The translations under genes were made by a program, and so were the position numbers. Source: Clostridium sp. Ade.TY (GTDB taxonomy: Bacteria; Bacillota; Clostridia; Clostridiales; Clostridiaceae). Taken from it: a stretch of 64,000 nucleotides of DNA. The notes under the pieces are model-generated. The model was not told the DNA's origin. It worked only from the letters and a program-made list of their open reading frames with translations, and made no database searches. The first letter of the stretch is position 1; every line of letters starts with the position of its first letter. Shown here piece by piece: positions 25,582-35,287 of the stretch. The stretch is from NCBI RefSeq assembly GCF_000498355.1, contig NZ_AVSV01000027.1, forward strand, positions 1 to 64,000, given 5' to 3'.

Positions 25582-26907
25582 ATGGAAGAGAGAAACTTAA
25601 AAAAAGAGATTAGCCTTTTTATGGCCACGATGCTTGTATGTGGAAATATGATAGGTTCTGGAGTATTTATGCTTCCAGCAACACTTGCACAACTTTCAGG
25701 ACCACTTGCTACAATAATTGCATGGATAGTAACATCAGCAGGGTCAATACTTATTGCAATGTCATTTGCTAATTTAGGATCAAAGTATCCTTCAACTGGT
25801 GGAGCTTATCAGTACACTAAGATAGCTTTTGGAGAATTTACAGGGTTTTTAAGTGCGTGGTTATATTGGAATGGCTCATGGATAGGAAATGCTGCTATAA
25901 TAGTTGCACTTTCAAGTTATAGTGCTGCAGTTATACCTGCATTAAGAAATCCTTTAATTTCTATAATATATACTAGCGGAATTTTATGGTTTTTTACAAT
26001 TATAAATATAATCGGAGTAAAAAAGGCCGGAAAGCTTCAAACTATTGCAACAGTATTTAAAATTGCATTTTTTGCTATATTTATAATAGTTGCATTAATT
26101 AATTTTGATACTGCAAATATAATACCTTTACTTCCAGAAGGAAAAGGATTTTCAACAATATCACTTGCAGCTACATCAACTCTTTGGGCTTTTGTAGGAC
26201 TTGAAAGTGCAACTGTTACAGCAGGAGAAATTAAAAATCCAGAAAAGAATGTAAAAAAGAGTACTATTTATGGAATGATAATAGCATCTGTAATATATAT
26301 GTTAATTAGTATAGCAAGTATGGGGGCAATGCCAAACTCAGAACTTGCAAATAGTCAAGCACCTCTTACTGATATATTAACTAAAATATTAGGTAGTTCA
26401 ATAGGTAAGCCAATTACAATTGCAGTTGTAATATGTATATTAGGTACAACTATAGGATGGCTTTTATCAACTGCTCGTGTAGCTTTTGCAGCTGGTGAAG
26501 ATGGTGTTTTTCCTAAATTTTTTGGAAAACTTCATCCAAAGTATGGAACACCTGCAAATGCTTTAATAGTTGGATCAATTTTAGTAAATATACTTTTAAT
26601 AATGAATTATCAAAAAAGTATGGTATCAGCATTTACATTTATAACAATACTTGCAACACTTTCCTTTTTACCTATTTACCTTTTAACAGCGGCTGCTGAA
26701 ATAATGCTTATGTTTAAAGGGGCAAAAGAATTTAATTTTGGAATATTTATAAAGAAAGCTATAATTCCATTATTAGCATTTATATATTCAATATGGACAA
26801 TATATGGTTCAGGTGCAGAAACTGTAATGTGGGGATTTATATTAATGCTTATAGGAGTTCCTTTTTATATATATAACTATCACAAAAATAAAGTTGAAAT
26901 TAAATAA
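25582..26907 (+). CDS. Lysine-riboswitch-controlled APC-family amino acid permease/antiporter
   Basis: A 441-residue protein with 12 predicted membrane segments in the basic amino acid/polyamine antiporter (AdiC/CadB-like) branch of the APC superfamily. The first helix carries GNMIGSGVFMLPATLA (about 20-35), and WAFVGLESATVTAGEIKNPEKN (about 204-225) is the conserved mid-protein block. The leader is a lysine riboswitch with an attenuator, so expression should fall when lysine is plentiful. That pattern suits an uptake system more than a catabolic lysine/cadaverine exchanger. AAGGAGGAG precedes the ATG, and a terminator closes the single-gene unit. Confidence 0.85.
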   Translation: MEERNLKKEISLFMATMLVCGNMIGSGVFMLPATLAQLSGPLATIIAWIVTSAGSILIAMSFANLGSKYPSTGGAYQYTKIAFGEFTGFLSAWLYWNGSWIGNAAIIVALSSYSAAVIPALRNPLISIIYTSGILWFFTIINIIGVKKAGKLQTIATVFKIAFFAIFIIVALINFDTANIIPLLPEGKGFSTISLAATSTLWAFVGLESATVTAGEIKNPEKNVKKSTIYGMIIASVIYMLISIASMGAMPNSELANSQAPLTDILTKILGSSIGKPITIAVVICILGTTIGWLLSTARVAFAAGEDGVFPKFFGKLHPKYGTPANALIVGSILVNILLIMNYQKSMVSAFTFITILATLSFLPIYLLTAAAEIMLMFKGAKEFNFGIFIKKAIIPLLAFIYSIWTIYGSGAETVMWGFILMLIGVPFYIYNYHKNKVEIK

Positions 26908-26908
26908 T

Positions 26909-26946
26909 AAAAAGACAGTCTTTACTTTTAAAGACTGTCTTTTTTG
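26909..26946 (+). terminator. Terminator after the lysine permease
   Basis: A stem of AAAGACAGTCTTT and AAAGACTGTCTTT with a following T-run. Confidence 0.88.
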
Positions 26947-27106
26947 TTTAGAAAAATTATAATTATATATAAATAATATTAAATAATGAAAAATATAACG
27001 TATATATTAATAACTTAATAAAAATAATGTCTAAATTATATACATAATAGAAAAATATATAAAAATGTATAAATTTTATGTTTTATATTTAAAAAATAAT
27101 TAAAGA

Positions 27107-27115
27107 TGATATAAT
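27107..27115 (+). promoter_or_regulatory. Extended -10 promoter before the AbgT-family gene
   Basis: TGATATAAT is an extended -10 element (TGn plus TATAAT) with no clear -35 box, about 75 nt before the start codon. The rest of the 26950-27190 gap is AT-rich with nothing else recognised. Confidence 0.45.
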
Positions 27116-27191
27116 GAAAAGGTAATTATGAATAAATATAAACAAATGTTTCTGAATGGTGAACATTTTATTAAAGGGGGTTATTATTTAT

Positions 27192-28730
27192 ATGAAGAAA
27201 GGGAAAATAAAAAAGGAATCTTTTATTGAAAAGATTGGTAAGAAGATTCCGGATCCAGTAATTATTTTTATGTCATTATATGCAATAGTAATAATTGCAA
27301 CAATTTTTATGGGTGGTATTAAATTTGAAACATTAGGAGCTGATGGAAATACTATAGCTTATGAAGTAAAAAATATGTTTCAAGCTGAAAATGTAAGATG
27401 GATATTCAATAATGCACTTTTAAATAACTGGCTAGCTTATGGTGGTGGAGTTTTAGGAACTATACTTATAGTTATGCTTGGGGTTGGTATTGCAGAAGAA
27501 TCAGGACTTTTAACAACTTTAATTAAAAAAATAGGTTTAAAAGTATCAGATAAGTTTTTACCGATAGTTTTAGTTTTCTTAGGAATTATGAGTAGTATAG
27601 CAACAGATGCAGGATACATAATACTTATACCACTTGCTGGATTGCTATATGTAGGATTAAAGAAAAATCCTTTAATAGGTATGGCAGCTGCTTTTGCAGG
27701 GGTATCAGCAGGATTTAGTGCAAATCTAATTCCAGCGACTCCAATTGATGTTATTGTTGGAAATAATGCAAAAATATTTGCAGAAGGACAAGGTGTACCT
27801 TTTGTATCACAAGCTGGACAAGCACTTAATCCAGCAACGATGCACTATATATTTATAGTTGCATCAACTGTATTACTTTCAATTGTAGGATTTATAATAA
27901 CTGCTAAATTTGTAAAACCAAGACTTGAAAAAGAAAGTTATATTGTTCCAGAAGATATGCATTTAGATGACTTTACTGTTAAAAAGGAAGAGAATAAAGC
28001 ATTAAAATATGCAGGAATAGGGTTATTAATAGGATTAGTAATAGTAGCAATACTTTATTTTGGACCACTTAAGGCTTATGTTGGTGAAGATGGAAAAACA
28101 ATTAATCCATTTATGGATAATGTAATATTAATGATAACATTTTTATTCTTTATGCCAGGATTATTTTTTGGTAGAAAAATGGGCAAATTTAATAATGCTA
28201 TGGATATAGTAAAAGCTATGTCTAAACAAATGAGTGGTATGGGTTATATTTTAGTATTAACATTCTTCTCATATAACTTTTTAGCATTGCTTAGTTATTC
28301 AAATATTGGAACTTATATAACATATTTGGGTGCTACATTCTTACAAGGTTTAGGAATAGATAAATATCCAATAATGCTTTTAATTGGATTTATAATAATA
28401 ACAGCAATAATTAATTTATTTGTTGGTGGATTGACTTCTAAGTGGATGTTACTTGGACCTATATTTATTCCTATGTTATATCAAGTAAATCCAGATTTAA
28501 CTCCAGATTTCGTATCAGCAGCGTATAGATTAGCTGATTCATCTACAAATGTAATTTCTCCGCTTATGTCATATGCTGGAATAATACTTGTATTTATGAA
28601 GAAGTATAAGCCAGAATATACTTTAGGAGACATGATAAGATTAATGTTCCCATATTCTGTTGGATTCTTAATATGCTGGACTATATTACTTATTGGATTC
28701 TTTGTTTTAGGAATACCTTTAGGTGTATAA
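27192..28730 (+). CDS. AbgT-family transporter
   Basis: A 512-residue polytopic membrane protein of the AbgT family, whose best-known member imports p-aminobenzoyl-glutamate and some of whose members export sulfonamides. The N-terminus IEKIGKKIPDPVIIFMSLYA is typical, as are GVGIAEESGLLTTLIKK, SAGFSANLIPATPIDVIVGN and the late SSTNVISPLMSYAGIIL. I chose the ATG at 27192 because AAAGGGGG lies 11 nt upstream. An in-frame ATG at 27156 would add 12 residues but lies before that ribosome site and has none of its own. Substrate is unassigned; dipeptide-like compounds would fit the peptide-scavenging setting. Confidence 0.85.
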   Translation: MKKGKIKKESFIEKIGKKIPDPVIIFMSLYAIVIIATIFMGGIKFETLGADGNTIAYEVKNMFQAENVRWIFNNALLNNWLAYGGGVLGTILIVMLGVGIAEESGLLTTLIKKIGLKVSDKFLPIVLVFLGIMSSIATDAGYIILIPLAGLLYVGLKKNPLIGMAAAFAGVSAGFSANLIPATPIDVIVGNNAKIFAEGQGVPFVSQAGQALNPATMHYIFIVASTVLLSIVGFIITAKFVKPRLEKESYIVPEDMHLDDFTVKKEENKALKYAGIGLLIGLVIVAILYFGPLKAYVGEDGKTINPFMDNVILMITFLFFMPGLFFGRKMGKFNNAMDIVKAMSKQMSGMGYILVLTFFSYNFLALLSYSNIGTYITYLGATFLQGLGIDKYPIMLLIGFIIITAIINLFVGGLTSKWMLLGPIFIPMLYQVNPDLTPDFVSAAYRLADSSTNVISPLMSYAGIILVFMKKYKPEYTLGDMIRLMFPYSVGFLICWTILLIGFFVLGIPLGV

Positions 28731-28735
28731 ATAGA

Positions 28736-28766
28736 AAAATCCTTGGTTTAAAAACCAAGGATTTTA
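28736..28766 (+). terminator. Terminator after the AbgT-family gene
   Basis: AAAATCCTTGGTTT and AAACCAAGGATTTT form a 14-bp stem with a 2-nt loop, 6 nt after the stop codon. Confidence 0.8.
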
Positions 28767-28840
28767 TATTTTAAGTAATAAAATATAAAAATATACAATA
28801 TAAATATTATGAAATATTATATATTGTAAGGAGAATCATT

Positions 28841-29854
28841 ATGGAAGATGTTTTAATAAGTCTTTGCATGATATGTAAAGATGATAAAAATTTTATTAGA
28901 GAATCAATTGAAAGTATTAAAGATGTTGTAGATGAAATAATAATTGCAAATATAGATAATAAAAAAGATGTAAAATATATAGCAGAATATTATGGTGGAA
29001 TAATTATAAATGAAAAATTTGAAGGTGATTATTCTAAAATAAGAAATGAAATGATAAAAAGATCTAAAGGTAAATGGATATTAATTTTAGATAGTGATGA
29101 AGTTATTGACAATGAAAATAAAGAAAAAATATTTGAATATATAAATGAAAATAAAAGGGATAAAGGTATATATGTTAGAGTGAAATCTATTATAGATAAT
29201 AAAATTAGGGGGATTGATAATTTTATAAGGCTTTTTAGAAATGATAAAAATATAAAATTTAGTGGAAAAATACAAGAAAGTGTTACTGAAAGTATAATTG
29301 AGTTTTATGGGGAAAATAGTTTATCTTTTAGTGACATAGAAATATGTAGTTATGGTAATGATGTTAAATATGTTGATATAGAAAGAAAAAATAATAGAGT
29401 TATAGATATATTAAATAGTTATAAAGATTATGAAAAAGACTTTATTTATTTTTATAATTTAGCGAATGAATATGGTAAAAATTTAAAATTTAAAGAAGCT
29501 TTGGAAAATTATAATAAGTCACTTAAATTAATAAATAAGGCTGAAAGTGAATATATTTATATAAGGTTAATTGCAAATAAAATAAAAGCTCTTTATCAGT
29601 TAAATAGATATGATGAAGCAGAAAATGAAATAGAAAATTTTGTGAAAGATTATAATGATTTTAGAGATGTTTATTTTATAAATTGTTTAATTAAAATACA
29701 AAAATATAAATTTAATTTAGCAAAAGAATATTTAGATAAATATATAAGTATACCTTTAAATATAAAATATCCATCAAGTGAATTCGAAGAAGTTATAAAT
29801 ATATATGAACTTAGAAATAAGCTTAATAGTATAGATTTAATTTTAGAAAATTAA
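28841..29854 (+). CDS. Family 2 glycosyltransferase with C-terminal TPR-like repeats
   Basis: A 337-residue protein. The first ~200 residues are a GT-A glycosyltransferase domain: ISLCMICKDDKNFIRESIES at the start, then WILILDSDEVID with the DxD-type metal site. From about 205 a helical region with YFYNLANEYGKNLKFKEALE and similar spaced repeats looks like tetratricopeptide repeats. This architecture is common in Firmicutes. The acceptor is unknown; cell-surface glycan or protein glycosylation is possible. It has no other glycan genes beside it. GTAAGGAG precedes the ATG. Confidence 0.8.
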   Translation: MEDVLISLCMICKDDKNFIRESIESIKDVVDEIIIANIDNKKDVKYIAEYYGGIIINEKFEGDYSKIRNEMIKRSKGKWILILDSDEVIDNENKEKIFEYINENKRDKGIYVRVKSIIDNKIRGIDNFIRLFRNDKNIKFSGKIQESVTESIIEFYGENSLSFSDIEICSYGNDVKYVDIERKNNRVIDILNSYKDYEKDFIYFYNLANEYGKNLKFKEALENYNKSLKLINKAESEYIYIRLIANKIKALYQLNRYDEAENEIENFVKDYNDFRDVYFINCLIKIQKYKFNLAKEYLDKYISIPLNIKYPSSEFEEVINIYELRNKLNSIDLILEN

Positions 29855-29855
29855 T

Positions 29856-29893
29856 AAAAAAGATTGAGAATTAATTTTTCTCAATCTTTTTTT
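29856..29893 (+). terminator. Bidirectional terminator between convergent genes
   Basis: AAAAAGATTGAGAA and TTCTCAATCTTTTT form a stem with A- and T-tracts on both sides. It serves the glycosyltransferase on the plus strand and overlaps the final codons of the convergent exporter gene. Confidence 0.85.
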
Positions 29894-30350
29894 TATATAA
29901 TTTTCTTTTTATATAATTTTTATTTTTTACTATATAATATTGTCTAGTTATTGTTGAAACAAATATTACTCCAAGTGCTAATGCACCAGCACTTGATAAT
30001 GTATTTAATCCTAATTCGATAGAGTGAATAATATTCCCAGTTACAGCTTCATACATTGTGTAATACATTCCTGAACCAGGAACTAAAGGTATTAATGCAC
30101 AGGCAACTAATGTTGTAACAGGTGTTTTAAGTTTTCTAGCTAGTATTTCAGAGTAAATGCTAAACGCAACAGCTGATAAGAAAAATGATGTTGTTTGTGA
30201 AAAGTTAACTTGCAAGCATAAACTATAAACAAACCAACTTATTCCGCCACCTATACCAGCAAAAATTAAATTTCTTCCATGTATATTAAATATTACTGCA
30301 AATCCGATAGTAGCAATAAAAGAACAAATTGTTTGAATAAATATAGTCAT
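29871..30350 (-). CDS. ThrE/YjjB-like exporter small subunit
   Basis: A 159-residue membrane protein with about four or five hydrophobic segments. It matches the C-terminal half of the ThrE threonine/serine exporter (the YjjB-like, DUF3815 type): IAGIGGGISWFVYSLCLQ-like middle and CALIPLVPGSGMYYTMYEAV. The lysine-rich tail (RKLYKKKIEKN) is cytoplasmic by charge. It starts 4 nt after the YjjP-like partner's stop, with AGGAGG inside that gene's tail. Together the two form the split exporter. The substrate may be threonine or serine, or a dicarboxylate as reported for E. coli YjjPB. Confidence 0.8.
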   Translation of the reverse strand: MTIFIQTICSFIATIGFAVIFNIHGRNLIFAGIGGGISWFVYSLCLQVNFSQTTSFFLSAVAFSIYSEILARKLKTPVTTLVACALIPLVPGSGMYYTMYEAVTGNIIHSIELGLNTLSSAGALALGVIFVSTITRQYYIVKNKNYIKRKLYKKKIEKN

Positions 30351-30354
30351 ATCT

Positions 30355-31122
30355 TTAAATACCTCCTAATACTTTAAGCCAGAAACTTATAACACCACCT
30401 GTGCCTACAGCAATTGCAATAGCAACTAAAAATGCTTCACTAGCTTTTATTATTCCACCTAAATAATCACCTGCTATTGTATCTCTTATTGCATTTGTAA
30501 TAGCAAGACCAGGAACTAATATCATTATTGCCCCAATTATAGTTTCATCAATATTATCTATAAAGCCAAAATTTAAAAACAATATTGCAAAAGCAGCAGA
30601 TACACCTGCACAAATAGTATTTATAAAGAAATCGTTAAGAGACATTTTGGTAAATATCATAGAAAGATATTTAATAAAACCACCTATAAAAAAGGACGCA
30701 ACTAAATCTTTCAAATTTCCTCCAAACAGTATTGAAAAAAAACCTGCTGCTATACCAGAAAAGAATAAGGTTGATACTAGAGAATATCTTTCAGTATTAT
30801 CTATATCTTTTAACTCTGCTTCAACTTTATTAAGAGATGGTTTAGTTCTTGCAATTCTTCTTGATAAATCATTAATTCTTTCTATTTTATGTAAATCTAC
30901 ACCTCTTATTGTTACTCTCTTTACAATAGAGTAAGTTTGATCATTATAGCAAATAGAAACCATTATCCCTGTAGGAGTAACAAAACTATTAGCTTCATCA
31001 ATATCATAAGATTCACAAATTCTACAAATAGTTTCTTCAACTCTATATATTTCAGCACCACTTTGAAGCATTACAATACCTGCATATGTAGATAGATGAA
31101 GCAATTTATTTACGTCCAACAT
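30355..31122 (-). CDS. ThrE/YjjP-like exporter large subunit
   Basis: A 255-residue protein of the DUF1212/YjjP type. A soluble N-terminal domain (about 1-110, including LQSGAEIYRVEETICRICES and FVTPTGIMVSI) is followed by about five membrane segments with ILVPGLAITNAIRDTIAGDY. I chose the ATG at 31122 because AAGGAG lies 5 nt before it. An in-frame GTG 6 nt upstream overlaps that ribosome site and is unlikely. It is the first gene of a two-gene unit with the YjjB-like subunit. Confidence 0.85.
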   Translation of the reverse strand: MLDVNKLLHLSTYAGIVMLQSGAEIYRVEETICRICESYDIDEANSFVTPTGIMVSICYNDQTYSIVKRVTIRGVDLHKIERINDLSRRIARTKPSLNKVEAELKDIDNTERYSLVSTLFFSGIAAGFFSILFGGNLKDLVASFFIGGFIKYLSMIFTKMSLNDFFINTICAGVSAAFAILFLNFGFIDNIDETIIGAIMILVPGLAITNAIRDTIAGDYLGGIIKASEAFLVAIAIAVGTGGVISFWLKVLGGI

Positions 31123-31246
31123 AATCACTCCTTATACAAAAAAGTATAATTAAATTATATCATAAATATATATTATAAATATAATATATATGATTAATAA
31201 TATATTATGTTTATGACATAAATTTATAAAAGTATTAAAAAATATG

Positions 31247-31275
31247 TTGAAAAATTTAAATAACAACCGTATAAT
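31247..31275 (+). promoter_or_regulatory. Promoter of glyA
   Basis: TTGAAA (31247-31252), a 17-nt spacer and a perfect TATAAT (31270-31275), about 35 nt before the glyA start. Confidence 0.75.
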
Positions 31276-31309
31276 CTAATAAAAATAAATAAAAAATTGG
31301 GGTGCTATA

Positions 31310-32545
31310 ATGAATTTTGAAAAAATAAAAAAAGAAGACATTGATATTTATGAATTAATAGAAAAAGAGGTAGAGAGACAAGAAGATGGAATAGAACTTA
31401 TTGCATCAGAAAATTTTGCAAGTGAAGCAGTAATGGAAGCTATGGGATCATATCTTACAAACAAATATGCAGAAGGATATCCAGATAAGAGATATTATGG
31501 AGGATGTCATATAGTTGATAAGGTAGAAGATATAGCAAGAGATAGAGCAAAAAAATTATTTAATGCAGAACATGCAAATGTTCAACCACATTCAGGATCA
31601 CAAGCTAACATGGCTGTATATTTTTCAATACTTAATCCAGGAGATACTGTATTAGGAATGGACTTAAGTCATGGAGGACATTTAACTCATGGTTCACCTG
31701 TAAACTTTTCAGGTAGATTATTTAATTTTATATCTTATGGGGTAGATAAGGAAACAGAAGTAATTGATTATGAAAATGTAAGAAAAATAGCATTAGAACA
31801 TAAGCCTAAACTTATTGTAGCTGGGGCTAGTGCTTATTCAAGAGAAATAGATTTTAAGAAATTTAAAGAAATTTGCGATGAAGTTGGTGCATACTTCATG
31901 GTTGATATGGCACATATAGCAGGGCTTGTAGCAGCTGGATTACATATGTCTCCTGTACCTTATGCTGATTTTGTAACATCAACTACACATAAGACTTTAA
32001 GAGGACCAAGGGGTGGGCTTATTCTTTGTAAAGAAAAGTTTGCTAAAGATCTTGATAAAAATATATTCCCAGGAATGCAAGGTGGACCTTTAATGCATAT
32101 AATAGCAGCAAAGGCAGTATGTTTTAAAGAAGCATTAGATGATAGCTTTAAAGAATATATTGAGCAAGTAGTTAAGAATTGTAAGGTTTTAGCAGAAGAA
32201 CTTGTTAAATATGGGTTTAAATTAGTATCAGGTGGAACAGATAATCATTTAATTTTAGTTGATTTAACTAATAAAGATATAACAGGTAAAGATGCAGAAA
32301 AGTTACTAGATTCAATAGGAATAACTTTAAATAAAAATACTGTTCCAAATGAAAAAAGAAGTCCATTTATAACATCAGGAGTTAGAATAGGAACTGCTGC
32401 TGTAACTACAAGAGGATATGGAGAAGATGATATGAAGGAAATAGCATCAATTATAAATGATGCTATAAATAATAGAGTATATAGTGATGAAGAGTTAATT
32501 AGTAGAGTTAGAAAATTAAGTTCTAAACATAGAATGTATATTTAA
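31310..32545 (+). CDS. glyA: Serine hydroxymethyltransferase
   Basis: A 411-residue PLP enzyme that converts serine and tetrahydrofolate to glycine and 5,10-methylenetetrahydrofolate. Landmarks are [16 protein letters not shown] (about 29-44), [24 protein letters not shown] (91-100), [13 protein letters not shown] and the Schiff-base lysine K228 in [14 protein letters not shown]. Full bacterial length. GGGGTGC precedes the ATG. It has its own promoter and terminator, so it is monocistronic. No glycine riboswitch is seen. Confidence 0.96.
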   Translation: MNFEKIKKEDIDIYELIEKEVERQEDGIELIASENFASEAVMEAMGSYLTNKYAEGYPDKRYYGGCHIVDKVEDIARDRAKKLFNAEHANVQPHSGSQANMAVYFSILNPGDTVLGMDLSHGGHLTHGSPVNFSGRLFNFISYGVDKETEVIDYENVRKIALEHKPKLIVAGASAYSREIDFKKFKEICDEVGAYFMVDMAHIAGLVAAGLHMSPVPYADFVTSTTHKTLRGPRGGLILCKEKFAKDLDKNIFPGMQGGPLMHIIAAKAVCFKEALDDSFKEYIEQVVKNCKVLAEELVKYGFKLVSGGTDNHLILVDLTNKDITGKDAEKLLDSIGITLNKNTVPNEKRSPFITSGVRIGTAAVTTRGYGEDDMKEIASIINDAINNRVYSDEELISRVRKLSSKHRMYI

Positions 32546-32585
32546 AAAAATAAGTGAGTAGTTTATTCTACTCGCTTATTTTTTT
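32544..32585 (+). terminator. Terminator of glyA
   Basis: AATAAGTGAGTAG and CTACTCGCTTATT form the stem, with A-tract before and T-tract after. Confidence 0.88.
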
Positions 32586-32637
32586 AGGAAACATTTATAA
32601 TATAATATATTATAAAACAATTTAAATAAGGATTTTT

Positions 32638-33549
32638 ATGGGGAAAAGAGATTTAAAAAGAATATTAAAAGAATGCGAATGTTTAGATTTTGATATGGAT
32701 TCTAAAATAGTTTTTATTAGTGATGTTCATAGGGGGGACGCTGGTTTATCAGATTCTTTAATTGGAAATAAAAATATATATTTGGCAGCTATAAATTATT
32801 ATTATAAAGAAGGATATACATTAGTTGAGGTAGGCGATGGAGATGAACTTTGGAAAAATAAAGATTGTAAAGATATAGCATATAACTATAAAGATGTTTT
32901 TAGTATATATAATAGATTTAATAGTGATAATAGACTTTATATGATATACGGCAATCATGATAAAATAAAAAGTAAAAAAGATTTTAAGGAACAACAAAGA
33001 AAAAAATTTAAAAGAATTGGTGAAAATTTTGGAGAGGATTTTATTAATCTTATAGCAAAAATAAAGTTTTATGAAGGGTTAGTTATAAATTTTAAACCTT
33101 ATAATAAAAAAGGTTTAGTAGTACATGGACATCAGTTAGATATTATGAATAATGAATTAGATTTTTTTACTAGATTTTTAGTAAGATATTTTTGGAGAGT
33201 AATGGAGAGCTTTTTTGGATTTAAAGCACCAAATAGTCCAGCAAGTAGTTATAAAAAGGGAAGTAAAATAGATAAAGATTTAAATGATTGGGCAAATGAT
33301 AATAAAAAAATACTTATATGTGGACATACTCATAGAGTTAGGTTTCCAAAGGTTGGGGAAGGAATTTATTTTAATGATGGTTCATGTGTGCTTCCTCATA
33401 GCATAACCTCAATAGAAATAAATAAAGGACTTATAGCATTAGTTAAGTGGAGTATAGATATTGGTAAAGACAATAATCTTTATATAAAAAGAAGCTTTTT
33501 AGAGGGCCCTGAAATGTTAGAAAGTTATTTAAGTTTTGTTAATGAATAA
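32638..33549 (+). CDS. Calcineurin-like metallophosphoesterase
   Basis: A 303-residue cytoplasmic phosphoesterase with the full two-metal motif set: FISDVHRGD (about 23-31), VGDGDELWKN (about 65-74), YGNHDK, VVHGHQLD and CGHTHR. The GDxxE-L-W block resembles LpxH/UDP-diacylglucosamine pyrophosphatase-like members, but clostridia make no lipid A, so the substrate is unknown. It has AAGGA before the ATG. It starts a possible run with the M19 dipeptidase and the SDR gene, spaced about 54 and 19 nt. Confidence 0.83.
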   Translation: MGKRDLKRILKECECLDFDMDSKIVFISDVHRGDAGLSDSLIGNKNIYLAAINYYYKEGYTLVEVGDGDELWKNKDCKDIAYNYKDVFSIYNRFNSDNRLYMIYGNHDKIKSKKDFKEQQRKKFKRIGENFGEDFINLIAKIKFYEGLVINFKPYNKKGLVVHGHQLDIMNNELDFFTRFLVRYFWRVMESFFGFKAPNSPASSYKKGSKIDKDLNDWANDNKKILICGHTHRVRFPKVGEGIYFNDGSCVLPHSITSIEINKGLIALVKWSIDIGKDNNLYIKRSFLEGPEMLESYLSFVNE

Positions 33550-33603
33550 AGTTTGTAATATAATTATTATTAAATATATTTATTAATAATTAGGGGGAAA
33601 CTT

Positions 33604-34530
33604 ATGAAATATATAGATTTGCATTGTGATACAGCATATAGAATGTTAAATGAAGATTTAAATCTTAAAGATAGTATATGTAAAGTTACTTTAGATAAAT
33701 TAAAAAAAGGTGATGCACTTTCTCAAATATTTGCTTTCTTTATAGATTTAGGAGAAATAAAGAAAAGTCCTTTTGAAGAATTTAATAAAATGTATAATAA
33801 TTTTATTGAAGAAGTTAATACAAACAAAGATGAAATAGAAGTTATAAAGGATATAAAAAGATTAAGTTATATAGAAAAAGATAAAAAAATAGGTGCAATT
33901 TTATCAATAGAAGAAGGTGAAGTTTTAGAAGGCAAGGTAAATAATGTTTCTAAAGTTTCAGAACTTGGAATTAAAATAATAACATTAACTTGGAATTATG
34001 AAAATACTATTGGATATCCAAATTATAATTTTATATTTAAAGATAAGGGACTTAAAGAGAAGGGAATAGAAATTGTAAGTGAAATGGAAAAGTTTAATAT
34101 GATTCCAGATGCATCACATTTATCTGATGGAGGATTTTATGATCTTTTAAGAATTTGTAAAAAACCATTTATAGCAACTCACTCTAATGCAAGAGAAGTT
34201 AAAAATCATCCTAGAAATTTAACTGATGATATGATTAAAAAATTATCAGAAAAAGGGGGAGTTATGGGATTAAATTTTTGTAGCGATTTTGTAGGAAAAA
34301 GTGAAATAACTAAAGTTAAGGATATAGTAAGACATGCTAAACATATAAAAAATGTTGGGGGAATAGATGTACTTTCTTTAGGTAGTGATTTTGATGGTAT
34401 AGAAAATGAAGTTGAAATTAAAGATACGAGCGAAATGAATAAGCTTTATTATGCACTTAAAAAAGAAAAATTTACTGATGATGATATAGAAAAGGTATTT
34501 TATAAAAATATAATAAGAGTACTAGAATAA
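33604..34530 (+). CDS. Membrane-dipeptidase family (M19) peptidase
   Basis: A 308-residue zinc dipeptidase of the renal/membrane dipeptidase family. The metal-site residues are His7 and Asp9 in DLHCDTAYRM, the bridging Glu in LSIEEGEVL, and histidines in DASHLSDGG and ATHSNAR. SLGSDFDGIE closes the site. There is no signal peptide, so it is probably cytoplasmic despite the family name. Likely role: hydrolysis of imported dipeptides, possibly including D-residue dipeptides. GGGGGAA precedes the ATG. Confidence 0.88.
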   Translation: MKYIDLHCDTAYRMLNEDLNLKDSICKVTLDKLKKGDALSQIFAFFIDLGEIKKSPFEEFNKMYNNFIEEVNTNKDEIEVIKDIKRLSYIEKDKKIGAILSIEEGEVLEGKVNNVSKVSELGIKIITLTWNYENTIGYPNYNFIFKDKGLKEKGIEIVSEMEKFNMIPDASHLSDGGFYDLLRICKKPFIATHSNAREVKNHPRNLTDDMIKKLSEKGGVMGLNFCSDFVGKSEITKVKDIVRHAKHIKNVGGIDVLSLGSDFDGIENEVEIKDTSEMNKLYYALKKEKFTDDDIEKVFYKNIIRVLE

Positions 34531-34549
34531 TGTAGTAAGGAGTAATTAG

Positions 34550-35287
34550 ATGAAGTTATTAGGAAAAGTTGCTATAGTAACAGGAGCTTCAAGAGGAATT
34601 GGAAGAGATATAGCAGTAGAACTTGCAAAAAATGGAGCTAATGTTGTTGTAAATTATTCAAAGGATGAAATTGGTGCTGAAGAAACTTTAAAGGAAATAA
34701 AAGATAATGGTAATTTTGCAATAAAAGTTAAGGCGGATGTTGGAGATTATGATGATTCAGAAAGATTAGTTGATGAAGCTGTTAAAACTTTTGGAAGATT
34801 AGATATTATAATAAATAATGCAGGAAGAAGTACAGTTGGTTTATTTATGGATTCAACTAAAGATGATATAGATGGTCTTATTAGAACTAATCTTTTAGGA
34901 ACTATGTATATGGCAAAACATGGAATTAAATATATGCTTAGTAATGGAGGATGTATAGTAAATATTTCATCTATGTGGGGAGAAGTTGGTGCTTCTTGTG
35001 AGGTTGTTTATTCTACATCAAAAGGTGGAATGAATTTATTTACTAAATCTTTGGCGAAAGAAATGGCTCCATCTAATATAAGAGTTAATTGTGTTGCACC
35101 GGGTGTTATAAATACAAAGATGAATTCATTTTTAACAGATGAAGATAAAGAAGATTTAGAAAATGAAATTCCTATGGGGAGATTTGGAGAAGGTAGTGAA
35201 ATTGCAAAATGTGTTTTATTTTTATGCTCTGAAGATTCATCATATATAACAGGACAGGTAATTAGAATAGATGGAGGAATGATTTAA
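34550..35287 (+). CDS. SDR-family oxidoreductase (FabG-like)
   Basis: A 245-residue classical short-chain dehydrogenase/reductase. TGASRGIG (11-18) binds the nucleotide, NNAG is at 89-92, and the catalytic set is Ser140/141, Tyr154 and Lys158 (YSTSKGG). The C-terminus SSYITGQVIRIDGGMI is typical of FabG-like enzymes. It is outside any fatty-acid synthesis cluster, so it need not be the 3-oxoacyl-ACP reductase. AAGGAG precedes the ATG 19 nt after the dipeptidase gene. Confidence 0.83.
   Translation: MKLLGKVAIVTGASRGIGRDIAVELAKNGANVVVNYSKDEIGAEETLKEIKDNGNFAIKVKADVGDYDDSERLVDEAVKTFGRLDIIINNAGRSTVGLFMDSTKDDIDGLIRTNLLGTMYMAKHGIKYMLSNGGCIVNISSMWGEVGASCEVVYSTSKGGMNLFTKSLAKEMAPSNIRVNCVAPGVINTKMNSFLTDEDKEDLENEIPMGRFGEGSEIAKCVLFLCSEDSSYITGQVIRIDGGMI

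Noticed and set aside
27156..27191. Upstream ATG giving a longer AbgT-family protein
   Set aside because: The AAAGGGGG ribosome site lies between this ATG and the one at 27192, so the later start is favoured.
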